This document shows, piece after piece, positions 21,015 through 32,479 of a DNA stretch of 64,000 nucleotides. The notes below the pieces were generated by a model, which saw only the letters and a list, made by a program, of their open reading frames with translations, did not search any database and had not been told where the DNA came from. The translations under genes were made by a program, and so were the position numbers. Positions within the stretch are counted from its first letter, which is position 1. Every line of letters begins with the position of its first letter. The stretch is from Ascarosepion bandense. Its lineage: Eukaryota > Mollusca > Cephalopoda > Sepiida > Sepiidae. The stretch lies in the NCBI GenBank assembly GCA_037127315.1, contig JBBBDQ010001276.1, forward strand, positions 1 to 64,000, in the 5' to 3' direction.

Positions 21015-21870
21015 ATTAATTGTTTTTATAATCATTTTACCCTAAACAAGGCAGTACCGCCACTGGTGCGTAGAGGGTTACATCGAGAGAAAAAAAGTGA
21101 GTCTCGAAGAAAAGATAAGAGATGGATTAGAATCAAGTAAATAAAAGACTGCAATTGACGTTGAATTTAAAATTTTGAAGATTGTAGCTATCAGGAGAAG
21201 CAAGCAAACGGTAGCAAACGAACAAGCGCGAGAAAAGAAACTACTAGAGCAGAAGAGGATATTACATTTAACTATTTTGACGGTAAAAGGGCGGGACCTT
21301 GATGCCAGTCTATTAACACGAGTAAATATATGTGGTCAGGGAAAGAGGGAAAAAGCTCGTTAAAGCTGTTACAATAAAAATACTTGTAGAAAAGACAGGG
21401 GGAAGCCGTCGGTGAGAAAGTGACTGAAGACGGGCTTCTAAGTTAGGATCGGTTATATTGCAGATCCTACTTTGGATTATGTTAACAACCTCAAAATGAA
21501 TAGCTGGGGCACTCGACCAGATATGGCAACAGTATTCAATACAAGGACAAATGGTAGATTTATAAATGTGTAAAATGGATTCTGACAAAAACTTCCTGGT
21601 CCGACACAATATTCCTAGCAGTAGATACAGCTATGGATTCCATGTAGTCATTTTATTTGGGATCATTTGAGAGAATGAGACCAAGAAGCGAAATGTTTTT
21701 CTTTCTATGAGATTAACGTTATCCATTCTGGTGGCAGGCAAGAAAGTTTCTCTATGGTGGTTATAGGAGAGCAGTTTCATTTTAGAGACATTAAATTTTA
21801 CAGTGGAATCTGGCGCTACATAATCGCAAATAAAGAAATGTAACAAATCCAAATCAAGGGCCACACTTAA
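21015..21870 (-). pseudogene. LINE family 1, 5'-truncated, decayed
   Basis: Minus strand: FNVSKMKLLSYNHHRETFLP, then SESILHIYKSTICPCIEYCC and the C-terminal part in broken frames. The LINE tail complement (ATCATTTTACCCTAAACAAG) lies near 21030. Confidence 0.8.
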
Positions 21871-22270
21871 TCAGTTGTGGATTGGTGAGTTTATTTAACC
21901 CATAGTTGGTGGCCGTTGACTCTAAGGAATTGCTCTTGCTTTTTATGTCATTGGGGTCCCAATAACCCTCCTCACCAAACCAGGGTCAGGCGGGAGAGCC
22001 TGTCAAGTTGTCGATCACTTGACCAGTTTCTTTTTAATTAGTAGAAGATATGAAGTAAATTTCTGACCTTAGGTCTATGGTTGGGATTCGGAAGGAAATG
22101 TGTATACAACAGGAACCCAAGGAAATACTACTACTACTACTACTACTACTACAACTACTACTACTAATAATAATAATACAAAACAAAAATAATAATAATA
22201 AAAATAAAATTTTAAAAAATAATAAAATACGACTAAGACAAAAGCTGATTTCCTAAGCGTCGATTAGATG
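21871..22270. other. Gene-free region with trinucleotide repeat
   Basis: (CTA)n then (ATA)n-rich sequence at about 22125-22200. The segment at 21950-22100 is unassigned. Confidence 0.5.
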
Positions 22271-22370
22271 TGGTATAAGGACAAAGCTACGGGGTATCGA
22301 CTAAAAATCGAGCTCACTACTTAGTTACAATGAGACCAGCTTGTTAACCATTACACCATATTGAAATTTC
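22271..22370 (-). mobile_element. tRNA-derived SINE head (second family)
   Basis: On the minus strand ATGGTGTAATGGTTAACAAG has the form of a tRNA A-box/D-arm, and AGCTCGATTTTTAG is a degenerate B box. It is followed by CGTAGCTTTGTCCTTATACC. No cloverleaf can be closed, so this is a SINE head rather than a tRNA gene. Confidence 0.5.
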
Positions 22371-22492
22371 CCAGGACTAAGACAAAAGAATCTAAATAAT
22401 AAAAAAACTCGACATTCGACATAAAAGCCACGCAGTAAGAGTTGATGTGTTGTAAAATACACCAACCAAAAACCAAAACTTAAGCCAAGATC

Positions 22493-23395
22493 TTTTTTTT
22501 TTTTTTTTTTTTTATATAAGCGTTTCACCCCGAGCAAAGCATGTCACTGTCACTACTGTGCAGGGGGCTACGTAGAGAGGAGAAAGGCTGGTTAAATATA
22601 GGAAATAACAGAGGGTGGGTGATAGGCGGGTGAGGATACCGAGAATGAGGGTTGGGTAGATGAGAGTGTTGTGAGAATAGTTGGGAGTTAGTGTGATAGG
22701 AGGTGTCTATTGACCCTACATTTAAACACCTGGAGATTGTAACTGTCGGGAAAGCAGACTTGTGGAAGGGAGTTCCACAGGCGGGAAGCGCGAGAAAAGA
22801 AGCTGTTGGAGTAGAATTTACGGTTACATCTTATTTGTTTAACTGTAAAAGGGTGGGACCTAGTTGCTAATCTAGTATCTCGTGTAAATTCGTACTTAGG
22901 CGGCACCAGTGATCTAAGCTCATCGGAGCAGAAGCCATGAAAGTACTTGTAGAAGAGGCACAGGGAAGCTACATCACGCCGGTGTGAGAGCGGCTGCAGC
23001 CGGTCTGCCAAGTCAGTATCAACCACGTTACAGATCCTCCTTTGTATTTTGTCAAGAAGCCCAAGGAGAGCAGCAGGGGCACCCGACCAGATATGGCAGC
23101 AATATTCAATACACGGGCGGATGGTAGATTTGTATATGTGCAGAATAGTTTCAGGTGGGAAAAATTTCCGGGCCCTGCACAGAGAGCCGACTTTCATAGC
23201 AGCAGATTTGGCAATGGATTCAATATAGTCATTCCATTTGAGGTCCGCCGAGAGTGTAAGGCCAAGGAGGCGTAGTATTTTACTCTCTGGGAGGCTAGCC
23301 TGTCCCATGCTAATGGGAGGTAGATGCGATTGTCTATGGTGGTTAGTTGATAACAGCTTTGTTTTGGAGGCATTACTGTTAAATATTTGTTGGTG
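22493..23395 (-). pseudogene. LINE family 1, 5'-truncated, long open C-terminus
   Basis: The best-preserved C-terminal part on this strand. An open frame at 22688-23428 covers NASKTKLLSTNHHRQSHLPP, LLGLTLSADLKWNDYIES, SLCRARKFFPPETILHIYKS, CIEYCCHIWSGAP and the final VNRHLLSH. The first ~16 residues of that frame are flanking DNA, so the LINE begins near 23395. The RT palm (A and C motifs) is absent. The tail is an A-run complement at 22493-22513. Probably a fairly recent insertion. Confidence 0.9.
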
Positions 23396-23862
23396 CGATA
23401 TTTTTGGGTGGCATGGGAATTTTGACAATGAAGTGTATTTGCGCTTAGTAACGCTGATATTTTAAAATTTGAAAAAAATATAGATTTTGTTGAAGTGTCG
23501 TGCAGGTACGCAAAAAGGAAAACATTTTTGGATTAGGATTTTTTTGTCTACCGGGGTCAAATGCCAGGTCATGCCTTAGATAAGTTTGTACCGGAAGATA
23601 GCTGTCAATGGCGCGGAAATGACATAAAACCGGCGGTTTTTATGTCATTTTTATGTCAGTTATCTTTCGTAGTAATCTTTGATTTTGTGAAAGTCTGAGC
23701 ACAACCTTCAATGCGTACGGTTGAGTAAAATAGGAGTCTCTTTAATATGGGGGGTGCTGACAACTCTGTCCAAAGAGCCTCATCTTACTCCACGGCATGT
23801 TTGAAGAGATGTCACTGCTTTGTTTGAGAAAATGTCTTTGTATGGAAAATTAAAATAAAATA
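23396..23862. other. Unassigned region
   Basis: No gene recognised. A near-palindrome at 23625-23660 (AAACCGGCGG with repeated TTTTATGTCA) is the only notable feature. Confidence 0.4.
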
Positions 23863-24107
23863 TACGAGGGCCATTCAATAAATGAGGTGAATTTTTGGCA
23901 TAAGGACTTCTACGAGGGTCATTCAATAAATAAGGTGAATTTTTCGGTATAAGGAGTTCTGCGAGGGTCATTCAATAAATAAGGTGAATTTTTCGGTATA
24001 AGAACTTCTACGAGGGTCATTCAATAAATAAGGTAGATTTTTCGGCATAAGGACATCTACGAGGGCCATTCAATAAATAAGGTGAATTTTTCGGTATAAG
24101 GACTTCT
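23863..24107. repeat. Five tandem copies of a mariner terminal repeat
   Basis: Units TACGAGGGTCATTCAATAAA... start at 23863, 23911, 23960, 24009 and 24058 (period 48-49 bp). The sequence is the inverted repeat of the mariner that follows; its partner end (TGAATGATCC on the plus strand) is at about 24682. Confidence 0.9.
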
Positions 24108-24692
24108 AATACAGATAGAAGCTTACTTTTTAAAATTTTTTTTTCTTTACTTCTTTTTCAAAGAGATTTAATTTCTTTTGCAGATTGAAAAAAAAACTTT
24201 GAGAGTTTTGGAGATTAACAAAGATGGCCGACGAAGAAGCATGCTCCAGGATTGAACAGAGGTCAGTTATCAAGTTTTTGGTTGCTGAAGGGTGCAAACC
24301 AGTTGAACTTCATTGGAGAATGTCAATTGTGTATGGTGCCACATGTTTCAGCCAAAAAATCTCTACAAGTGGGCTAAATTGTTTAAAGAAGGACGGAGCA
24401 GTGTTGAGGATAAAGACATGACTGGGAGGCCTACAGAAATGAGTTCTCCTGAGGTGCTCGAATCAGTCAATGACCTCATTCAATCTGACAGAAGGGTGAC
24501 AGCGGTTGACATTGCAAGGACTTTGAGCCTATCTGTTGGGACAGCACACAAAATTGTCCATGATGTCCAAAGATTTTGACGCTGAGGGAATATGGAATCT
24601 TGTGCACAGATGGGAAAAGTGTGTGACACTGCTGGGAGACTACGTTGAAAAATAAAAAAAAGTACGAAAAATTCACATTATTGAATGATCCG
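24058..24692 (+). mobile_element. Internally deleted mariner
   Basis: Left end at 24058 (last unit of the terminal array). The right end AAAAATTCACATTATTGAAT near 24667 is the inverted complement. The transposase N-terminus is joined to the last ~18 residues with the catalytic middle deleted, giving a ~630-bp non-autonomous derivative. Confidence 0.85.
24224..24652 (+). pseudogene. Mariner transposase, frameshifted and missing its core
   Basis: Starts at ATG 24224: IEQRSVIKFLVAEGCKPVEL is the first helix-turn-helix of a mariner transposase. A frameshift near 24330 moves to YKWAKLFKEGRSSVEDKD and GRPTEMSSPEVLESVNDLI, then RRVTAVDIARTLSLSVGTAH (second helix-turn-helix). After about residue 115 the frame jumps to LVHRWEKCVTLLGDYVEK, the family C-terminus. 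All catalytic aspartates are lost, so it cannot transpose DNA. Confidence 0.85.
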
Positions 24693-26220
24693 CTTATCTT
24701 ATATTTGATTTACATATGGGTCCGGTTTTCGACACAGGCGTTTTTTGCAGATTGTATTTGTTGTTTCTGACGATGACAACGAAAGAGACAAAGAAGATGA
24801 AGAAGAAGATTATGAAATGTTTATGTGAAATTAATTTTGTGAAGAAGTCGGGTTGAGTGGTCCCCGACGAAATTAAATTGAAGTATTTGTGTGAAAAGTC
24901 GGGTTGAGTGATTCCCGACAAAGTGATTTATGATTTGAAAAGTTTGGTCGGAGCCCAAGGAGTCTGAGAATAATCGCCGTAGCGGTCGCTATGAAAACCA
25001 CCAGATTTATGCAGCATAATTTTCGTCACCAGTCGTCAGCGTATGGTAACAACATTCATCTTTTTTACCAGCATCTTTGAACCAACTGCGTTGGACCCAT
25101 TGGACCCGGCCATAGTTTATTTTTTCCCCCAAAAAATATGTCTCAGAAGGACTATAATTTGAAAATTACATCATTTAGATGCGGTTAGGACACATCATCA
25201 GTGATGTTACCCTGGTTTATTGACGGTTTCGGTCCTTCACAAACATCATACCTTCTCCTCAGGTTGACCCAGCCAAGGTTGATCAGGCCCCTGTGTCCTA
25301 ATCTCTGTTTGCTACGTTGTTAGAATGCAAGATGTTTTGTTTTTGGTTGCACATAAGAAGAGGAAAAATTTCTAGAATAAAGTCATCCAAAAATTAAAAA
25401 AAAAACAAAAAAAAAACTGAATGTCCAGTAATGATAATGTGTATATAAATGGTTCAAATAAATATCGGGAACAAACTGTCTAAATATATTTAAAATAAAC
25501 ATGTAAAATCATTAAAAAATGATTTTTCGTGATAATAATGTGACGATGAATGGTTAAAATAGCTAAAGGACCAGGTAGAGAAAAAAAAATTGTTTAAATA
25601 TACTGAAATAAATGCATATATTAACACGATGTGGAAGATAACTTTACATAGGGATGAAGGAATATGCCTATTAACGAAATCGAAAATCGTACCGTGATCG
25701 TCCGAGCTAAAAAAAGAATAGATAAAGTAAATATTGGAAGGGTGGATAAGTAAATAAGTGGAGAAAAAAAGCGAATGATGTTAGTGAAATATTTCGGGTT
25801 AAAAGAAAAATAAAAAAAATAAAAAAAAATAATGGAATTGAAAAGATAAATGAATAGTTAAAAAACTGGAATAAAATACAAAAGTAAAACGAATGATATT
25901 AATGAAATATTTCGGATTAAAAAAATAAATAAATAAAAAATTGACTTGATATGAATAGATAAAAAAAAAAGATTTTACGTCGCATTTGGTGACATTAATA
26001 TAGATTGTATAGATTGTTTCAATTCCTCGTCATGGTTTTTGGTCTCAGAAGGATTATAAAACTGTGTCTCCTTATCAGCATATGAACCTCATTTGAGATT
26101 TGAGATACATCTTCACTAAGTTAAATCTTTCATTACTATGACCGAAACAGCTTAACCAAAACTCCATGGAGGGTAGTGGGACGTTGAAAGATCATCACCT
26201 CAAACTAAAAGTGATTAAAA
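24693..26220. other. Gene-free AT-rich region
   Basis: Contains a twofold repeat at about 24840-24930 (GAAGTCGGGTTGAGTG), a reversed hammerhead-like/Penelope-type motif near 25220-25265 (GGTTTCGGTCC ... CCTTCTCCTCAGG), and two diverged units at 25755-25840 and 25865-25940 (GAAATATTTCGG). No coding evidence. Confidence 0.45.
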
Positions 26221-26224
26221 AAAG

Positions 26225-26473
26225 ATCTCAGAATTTAAATGCAATGTCAATACCCATCTCTTAACCACTTCACTCTAGTTCTTTCTACATCACCCTGTAT
26301 ATCTTTTTCTTTTTCTCTACTATTGCAACTGTCATCACACCTGAATTCCATTTTTAACTGATTCGCCGTTACTCTCCTCCTATCTATTTTTTTTTTTACT
26401 TTTACGTAGCTCCATACCCATCAGTGGCATTATCGCCTTGCTCGGGGTGATACGATTAAAAAAAAAAAAAAAG
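26225..26473 (+). mobile_element. LINE family 1 tail
   Basis: Begins in the last codons (GAATTTAAATGCAATGTCAA), passes ATCAGTGGCATTATCGCCTT, and ends CTCGGGGTGATACGATTAAA. Confidence 0.75.
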
Positions 26474-26499
26474 AAAGAAAGCTATCTTTATTTATTTAT

Positions 26500-26945
26500 T
26501 TATTTTTAATCATTTCACCCCGAGCAAGGCGGAAACGCCACTGATGTGCAGGGGGCTACATAAATGTAAAAAGATTAATTAGAAAAGAGTGAGGAGTACA
26601 AACTAGTTAGAGAGGAACAATAGAAAGCTGAGAAAGCAGGTGCGATGACAGATACATAGGTGGGGAGAAAGGGAAGATTTTACGGGGGTGGGGAGAGAGC
26701 TAGAGTCCAGTGGTTAGTAGATGAGTATTGACTTTGCTTTTAAATTTCTGGAGGTCGTAGCCGTCAGGAAAGCAAGAATACGGGAGCGAGTTCCACAGGC
26801 GGGAAGTGCGAGAGAAGAAGCTGCAGGAGTAGAACTGTCGTCTGCATTTGGCTAACCTGACTGTGAATGGGTGGGACCCAGTTGCCAGTCTGGTTGCACG
26901 AGTAAACACCTGTTGAGGAGGCATCAGTGACTTAAGTTCGTCTGA
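26500..26945 (-). pseudogene. LINE family 1, strongly 5'-truncated
   Basis: Minus strand: ...LMPPQQVFTRATRLATGSHP to NTHLLTTGL, closest to the copy at 19925-20626. The 3' tail complement AATCATTTCACCCCGAGCAA is at 26508. Confidence 0.85.
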
Positions 26946-26946
26946 G

Positions 26947-26948
26947 CA

Positions 26949-26981
<33 letters not shown>
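26947..26981. repeat. (ATT)n microsatellite
   Basis: About 11 ATT units at the 5' break of the preceding minus-strand LINE. Confidence 0.9.
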
Positions 26982-26994
26982 GAACCTGTCGTAA

Positions 26995-27258
26995 TTGGTT
27001 TTGTGGTGCAGTGGATATCAGCTCAGAACAAAAACATCAGTGAGCCAAGTTTGAATTCCAGTTGGATTCATTGCATTCATTTATATACAAATACCCTTGT
27101 GAAAGGCATTAATCTGCCACCTCTCTCTCAAGCTGCGGGTTTAATAGCAGAACAGATTGGGTTCAATGACCTTGGTTGGCAACCAGTCTACCGCAGAAAG
27201 CAATGGCAACTTACTGCGGGATAATCTTCTGCCCAGTCAGTCATGTCTCTTTCAATAC
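26995..27258 (+). mobile_element. tRNA-SINE, 3' truncated
   Basis: A box TTGTGGTGCAGTGG, B box AGTTTGAATTCC and core CCTTGTGAAAGGCATTAATC. It ends within the GTCATGTCTCTTTC region. A hammerhead-like motif on the opposite strand follows directly. Confidence 0.85.
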
Positions 27259-27273
27259 ATTTGATCAGATTGA

Positions 27274-27311
27274 GGACGTTTCGACGCCTCTTATTAAAGA
27301 CATCTCATCAG
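27274..27311 (-). ncRNA. Hammerhead-like ribozyme core
   Basis: Minus strand: CTGATGA with an exact consensus core, stem II ATGTC...GGCGT closable with G-U pairs around a ~10-nt loop, then CGAAAC. This is the best core match in the window. Stems I and III cannot be closed convincingly by eye. Such motifs are known in the terminal repeats of Penelope-like elements. Confidence 0.5.
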
Positions 27312-27427
27312 TTTTCTTACAGTGCAGTTAGCTGCCTGTTCTTCTCTTATCACACGTCATTACCAAAACGAACGAAAAGCCGACTGGAACTGCACCCGCT
27401 TCAATAACTCAACCCCGATGATGCCAT

Positions 27428-27585
27428 TTCAGTCAGTCAGTTAAGTGCTACAGGTAATACACGTTCGGGCGATCATGTCTCAAAAGAGACATGACTGACC
27501 GGGCAGAAGATTTTTCCGCAGTAGGTTGCGATTACTTTCTGCGGTAGACTGGTTGCCAACCAAGGCTATAGAATCGAATCTTTGA
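27428..27585 (-). mobile_element. tRNA-SINE fragment
   Basis: Complement of the SINE 3' half (CAGTCAGTTAAGTGCTA ... GGTTGCCAACCAAGGCTATA). Confidence 0.8.
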
Positions 27586-28184
27586 CACTAAAATGGGAAG
27601 CTTTGATGAATCATTAACCTGCGAATTCATATTTTCATCGATTTGCTACATGAACAAAGTAAAATAATCGATAATTGATAGTGGACATGATTTGGAAATC
27701 TTTTCATCGTGACAATGATTATAGTCTGTATTGGACGAATGATTTCTCATGAAATCAAATCAGAAGCATGAGTCATGGTGTCAAATCATTCTTAATGTTC
27801 GTCAATGAGAATTTTAAATGATGCCGTAAACATTCGGGCCGAAATAGAACATATTGAAGAAAATTAGAGCATAGTATTAATCATTCGATCTTCATAAAAT
27901 ATTTGAAAATAAATTTGATTACGCTGGTTAAAGGCTCCACTAATAGCAAAGCGTCGAAACGTTTTCATAAAACAAACAAGAAAAAGACCACTGTTTCACG
28001 TCGACGATGATTGTCATAAACAAAATGAACTTCTGATATTATCAAGGTCGATTTTTGTTTTGCTTATGTTGACTTTGATTTTCTCTTGGCCACAGAAACT
28101 GAACTCACCTAACGTGTGTTCTGTTGTACAAGGGTAGATTTCGTTTTCTATCTACTTGTGTATATGGGCAATTATTTTTTATAA

Positions 28185-28186
<2 letters not shown>
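27586..28186. other. Unassigned region
   Basis: No gene recognised. A GCGTCGAAACG motif at about 27950 may be another decayed hammerhead-like end. Confidence 0.4.
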
Positions 28187-28227
<41 letters not shown>

Positions 28228-28360
28228 GAATGCTCCATCAGTTTCTTTTCTCGCACTTCCCGCCTGTGGAATTCACTTCCATTTACTTGCTTCCCCGACA
28301 GCTACAATCTCCAAGAATTTAAATGAAACGTCAATAATAATCTTCTATCTCACTAACTTG

Positions 28361-28395
<35 letters not shown>

Positions 28396-28550
28396 GCTTC
28401 TTTCTCCGTCCACCCCACTCTTATCAGTATTCTCATCCTTCTCTTACCCACTTCCTGACACCCCCTATAATCTGTCACTCTTTCTCATAACCTTCCTCCT
28501 ATGTAACCCCCTGCAGACAGTGTCAGTAAAATGCCTTGCTTGGGGCGATA

Positions 28551-28617
<67 letters not shown>
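28187..28617 (+). mobile_element. LINE family 1 tail between two (TA)n tracts
   Basis: (TA)n at 28187-28224 and 28557-28617 bracket the last ~330 bp of the LINE (CTCGCACTTCCCGCCTGTGG ... GGCGATATGATTATAA). A (CT)n expansion lies at 28366-28391 within its 3' UTR. The second TA tract continues the LINE's own terminal ATTATA, so it probably grew from the tail. Confidence 0.8.
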
Positions 28618-28620
<3 letters not shown>

Positions 28621-28920
28621 AAAAGCTTGTCTAAGTTCAATCAACATTCAAGGAGATGACCTTGGCGATTATGGGTTTTGTAGTAGGGTAGAGTTATTTT
28701 CCATTTTGTTGTATAAATTGGCAATTATGTTTCTTAATTATATATTTGTGTTACACGATCACGTGACTCGGCTTCTGGAGAAAAATTCCCCTGCTTGAGA
28801 GAATCTGCTATTAGCAATGTTTGTTCTTTTGTTACCGCTCATAGTTCATTGAAGCAAGCTCGTTCGGCATGTTACTCTAGCTTACCTTTCGTACCCCAAT
28901 ATGCACTTGTTATGTCGCCA
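28618..28920. other. Unassigned region
   Basis: No gene or repeat identified. Confidence 0.4.
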
Positions 28921-29495
28921 AGTATAAATGAATAACTCAACAACAGAATCAGAATATAAGTTGTATTCCGCGGAAAGACGGTTAGTATGTACAGAAGTGA
29001 TTAGTAATATTTACAATAGAAAGATACAAGAGTCCAATCCGTCGTAAGACGTGTGTATACGTGATTACTTCCGGTACGCCACCGGAAGTGTGACTAACTC
29101 TTCACTGACTCGCACTGACTCTTCAGTAACTCATTAGAGACTCTCAAGTGACTCTCTACGACTCATTATTTAGTCGTCCCTCCCAGTAAGGGCAACATAT
29201 GACACATGGTCAGTTTATATCTGGGATTTCCGGGCTATATGGCCCGGCCAAAAAATGTCTGTCTATTTTTGCCCAGTCGTGCTTCTACCCTTCGGCGGAA
29301 CCACGACTGGGTTAATGCTCTCTGCTCGGAAGCAGAGAGCGCCCTCTACCAAAAGGCAGAGAGCTGACAGTGTCGTAGAGTCGTCAGTCTAGTGACTCTC
29401 TACGACTCCCCCTGTAGAGAATCCACCATTGCTATATATAGCAATGGGAACAGTCCATTTGTAGTCAAATAGGAGCGGCGCCCTAACAGCACTGT
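28921..29495 (-). mobile_element. Possible LTR of a retroelement
   Basis: On the minus strand it begins TGTTAGGGCGCCGC, has a TATA-like palindrome (ATTGCTATATATAGCAAT at about 29432-29450), and is followed by TTGGCGACATAACAAG, which resembles the primer-binding region after a Ty3-type LTR. No gag/pol or second LTR is visible. A host promoter-like region is an alternative. Confidence 0.35.
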
Positions 29496-29978
29496 GAGTG
29501 TCAAATTCTCCAAACCCTTTTCTTTATAATTGTAAGAAGAATGCATACAGCAATCAGAACTGCCAGATGACATTTCGCAGTACGAACCCATTCCAACTTG
29601 TTGTTCAAAAATGACATTTTATATATTAAAATTCTTGCTGACAAAATATATTCAGCGAGTGAGCATTCATGTTTAAAACAAGAAAGCATCTGCTACACTC
29701 ATGCCTACTCCCACATAGACCCAGATTATCACAAGAATTTATTATCTATTCACATCCACAATTATCTGACGATGACTACCACGTTCATTGTGTTCATATT
29801 ACTGTTATAAATAGCCTAGTAAACGCATATATCTATGTTAAGTTATAATGACACTGATCAACGCTATTTCGTTTAACGGCACATTCTTAGGAATATAACT
29901 AGAACACTAGCCACGGTGTTGCTGTAATTAATATCATGATATCTTTTGGCTTTTTTCACAATTTTCCATTAATAATAA

Positions 29979-29982
<4 letters not shown>
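29496..29982. other. Unassigned region
   Basis: Short open frames on both strands, none recognised. Confidence 0.4.

Positions 29983-30034
<52 letters not shown>
29983..30034. repeat. (TA)n microsatellite
   Basis: About 26 TA units at the edge of the Penelope-like element. Confidence 0.95.
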
Positions 30035-30041
<7 letters not shown>

Positions 30042-30077
30042 TATAATTTAAAAATTTACAAGTTTAAAACTAAAAGT

Positions 30078-31096
30078 AATAGTCAACACAAACTTAAAAA
30101 TAGTAAACTTCCTCGATGTAACACTTGATTTAGTTAATAATAATTACCAACCATACATAAAACCTAGCGAATACCCACTATACATCCACCCAAAGTCAAA
30201 CCACCCCCAAGTATAATCAAACATATACCCTCTTCCATAGAATATAGAAGTAGTAAAAACTCGTCTAGTGAAGGAATTTTTTTACAAACACAAAAGTCTC
30301 TACAATCAGTCCCTAAAGAAAGTGGCTACAAAAGCCAAGACATCAAATATATAACAAACTATAACCATAACAGGAAAAATGGAAATAGAAAAATCATTTG
30401 GTACACACCTCCTTTCAACCAAATGATAAACACCAACTTAGGACAAAAGTTCCTCAATTTAATTAAAAAACACTTCCCCACCAATAACCCTCTTAGTAAA
30501 ATCTTCAACAAAAGTACACTTAAACTAAGATATAGTTGCACAAACCACCTAGAATAAATCATAACAAACGATAACAAATATATCCTAAATCAACACGTAG
30601 ATCAAAATAAACTTAACTACCAAAATAATAAAGAAGACAACAATAAAAACCCATGTAATTGTAGAAACCCCAACAACTGCCCACTACAGAATAAATGTAA
30701 AATAAAGTCAATAATCTATCAATGCAACATAACATCAATTGAAAATCCCACTATAAATAAAGTGTACATCGGATCTACTAAGAACACTTTTAAGCAGAGC
30801 TGGTACATGCACTTAACTTCATACAAAAACAACTTATACCGAAACCAAACATCCCTTTCTGCGCACTTTTGGAAGCTAAAGGACTCAAAACAGAAACCCA
30901 AAGTAAAATGGAAAATCCTAGAAAAAACTAGATCTTGCAACTCACTTAACGACATCTGCCCTTTATGTTTAAGGGAAAAGCTACACATTCTTCAGTACCC
31001 CAACAATGGCGAACTATTAAACCGTAGAGACGACTATGCAAACATCGCAAAAAAAACACCTCATCCACACGACCCCACGCAAAAAATGCAATAAAT
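30078..31096 (+). pseudogene. Penelope-like element: RT C-terminus and GIY-YIG endonuclease
   Basis: Reading frames give LKIVNFLDVTLDLVNNNYQP (RT thumb area), a one-base frameshift near 30205, then RKIIWYTPPFNQMINTNLGQ and FPTNNPLSKIFNKSTLKLRY, a stop near 30557, then the cysteine linker CNCRNPNNCPLQNKC and the GIY-YIG domain VYIGSTKNTFKQSWYMHLTS with LSAHFWKLKD. The endonuclease arginine expected after KQ is serine here (SWY), so the nuclease is probably dead. The RT palm is missing (5'-truncated). Penelope-like elements insert with this C-terminal nuclease. Confidence 0.85.
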
Positions 31097-31890
31097 ACAC
31101 ATAATCAACCCCCTAAATAAATAGAATTAAAAACGTAGAAATAAAAGAAAATAAATCCCACACCACACCAACAATAATTCCATCTACTTGTAAATAGTAG
31201 TAAAATAAAAACTATCGGCACTCATAAAAAAACAAAAAAAAACCAATATATCCCAATATAGAATACATAAACTAGACGAAAAAGCGACCTGCCCAAGCCT
31301 AAGCTACCCCACACCCTTCTCTTAACCCAATAGCAGCACCTCTAGAACCACGAACGGACAACTAGACCATTCTAAACTCCCACCCCACATTTATTTGACA
31401 TCGTTCTCATTAACAGCGACGCCACTTCCAACACATCCAGACAAAATAAATAAGAAACCTGTCTTAAACTAAGCCACCTCTCCTAACCCATATCTCTATG
31501 ACTAAAATACGGCCGACAGAATCAGAATAAGCTCCCAACCCACTTAAACCCACTTAAACATATCACCACAAATAAACCGTTTTCACCATTTAATTTTCAT
31601 TTCAACCTTTTAACCCGATGAGAAGCGCACAAAGCAGCTTCGAAACGCGAAAATTTTTTTGTAGTGATACTTGAATTTATAAACCATTGTAACAACCATT
31701 ACAATATAATGCTCTACGTTGTATCGAGCACTCTTTATAAAAGTAAATGCATGAACAGCAGGTTAAAAAAACCTACGAGTTCCACAACTTTGTTACAATA
31801 CACTATATATATATAGGGATCCTAAGGGCTACATGATGGTGTCAGTTTATTTAGGTCTATTTGTTATTTCTGTGGGTACAAGTCCCTGTT
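31097..31890. other. Penelope-like 3' region, no host gene
   Basis: Cytosine-rich, purine-poor sequence continuing the preceding element. A hammerhead-like motif sits at 31615-31646. Confidence 0.5.
31615..31646 (+). ncRNA. Hammerhead-like core at the Penelope 3' side
   Basis: CCGATGAG, stem II AAGC...GCTT, then CGAAAC. This is one base off the CTGATGA core. It lies ~520 bp downstream of the GIY-YIG domain, where Penelope terminal repeats would be expected. Confidence 0.45.
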
Positions 31891-31914
31891 TATATATATA
31901 TATATATATATATA

Positions 31915-31950
<36 letters not shown>
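31890..31950. repeat. (TA)n(TG)n compound microsatellite
   Basis: About 13 TA units followed by about 17 TG units. Confidence 0.95.
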
Positions 31951-31951
<1 letters not shown>

Positions 31952-32039
31952 TTTCGTTTTCCCCGTGTGTCATGTAGAGATTAGATACAAGGTGCGATGG
32001 ATTAATTGTCGTCTAAATTAATCAAAACTGAAAATAATA

Positions 32040-32465
32040 CTGACATCTCATTTTAAAAGATATATTTACCAAAATTACACAAAAATATCTTGAAATACTA
32101 CAAAGTAAATTTCTTTAATAAAATCGTCATTAGCTTCAACCACAGTCTCTAGACGTCTTCGGAATCTCCTGCAACTCTTCTGAACATTCTCTTTGCTTAA
32201 GTTAGTTTAATGCTGCCATCATCCTTGCCTTCAGTTCATATTTGGTGTTACAAGGAGTTTTGCTGCTTCCTTGCTCAGCTGCAGCCCTACACATAATAAT
32301 CCAGGAGGGTGCAGTCTGGGGAGTTAGGGAGCCAGATTTAAGGGGGTGATGTGGCTGCAGAAATTGTCTGGCAATCATGATTGGGTTTTCCTGCTTGTGT
32401 GGCATGGTGCAGAATGCTTTTGTCAGGCATAGGATCTTCTAGCCGCCACACACTTGACCCAAAGC
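32040..32465 (-). pseudogene. Mariner-like transposase, C-terminal half
   Basis: Minus strand: CTMPHKQENPIMIARQFLQP, NTKYELKARMMAALN, and in another frame KENVQKSCRRFRRRLETVVE then ANDDFI. It is related to the relic at 12807-14425. The N-terminal half lies at 33241-33477, beyond an inserted LINE. Confidence 0.8.
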
Positions 32466-32479
32466 AGAATTACCTAAAA

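Noticed and set aside
28124..28798. 224-codon frame through (TA)n and a LINE tail
   Set aside because: Composed of Tyr-Ile runs from (TA)n plus non-coding LINE 3' UTR.
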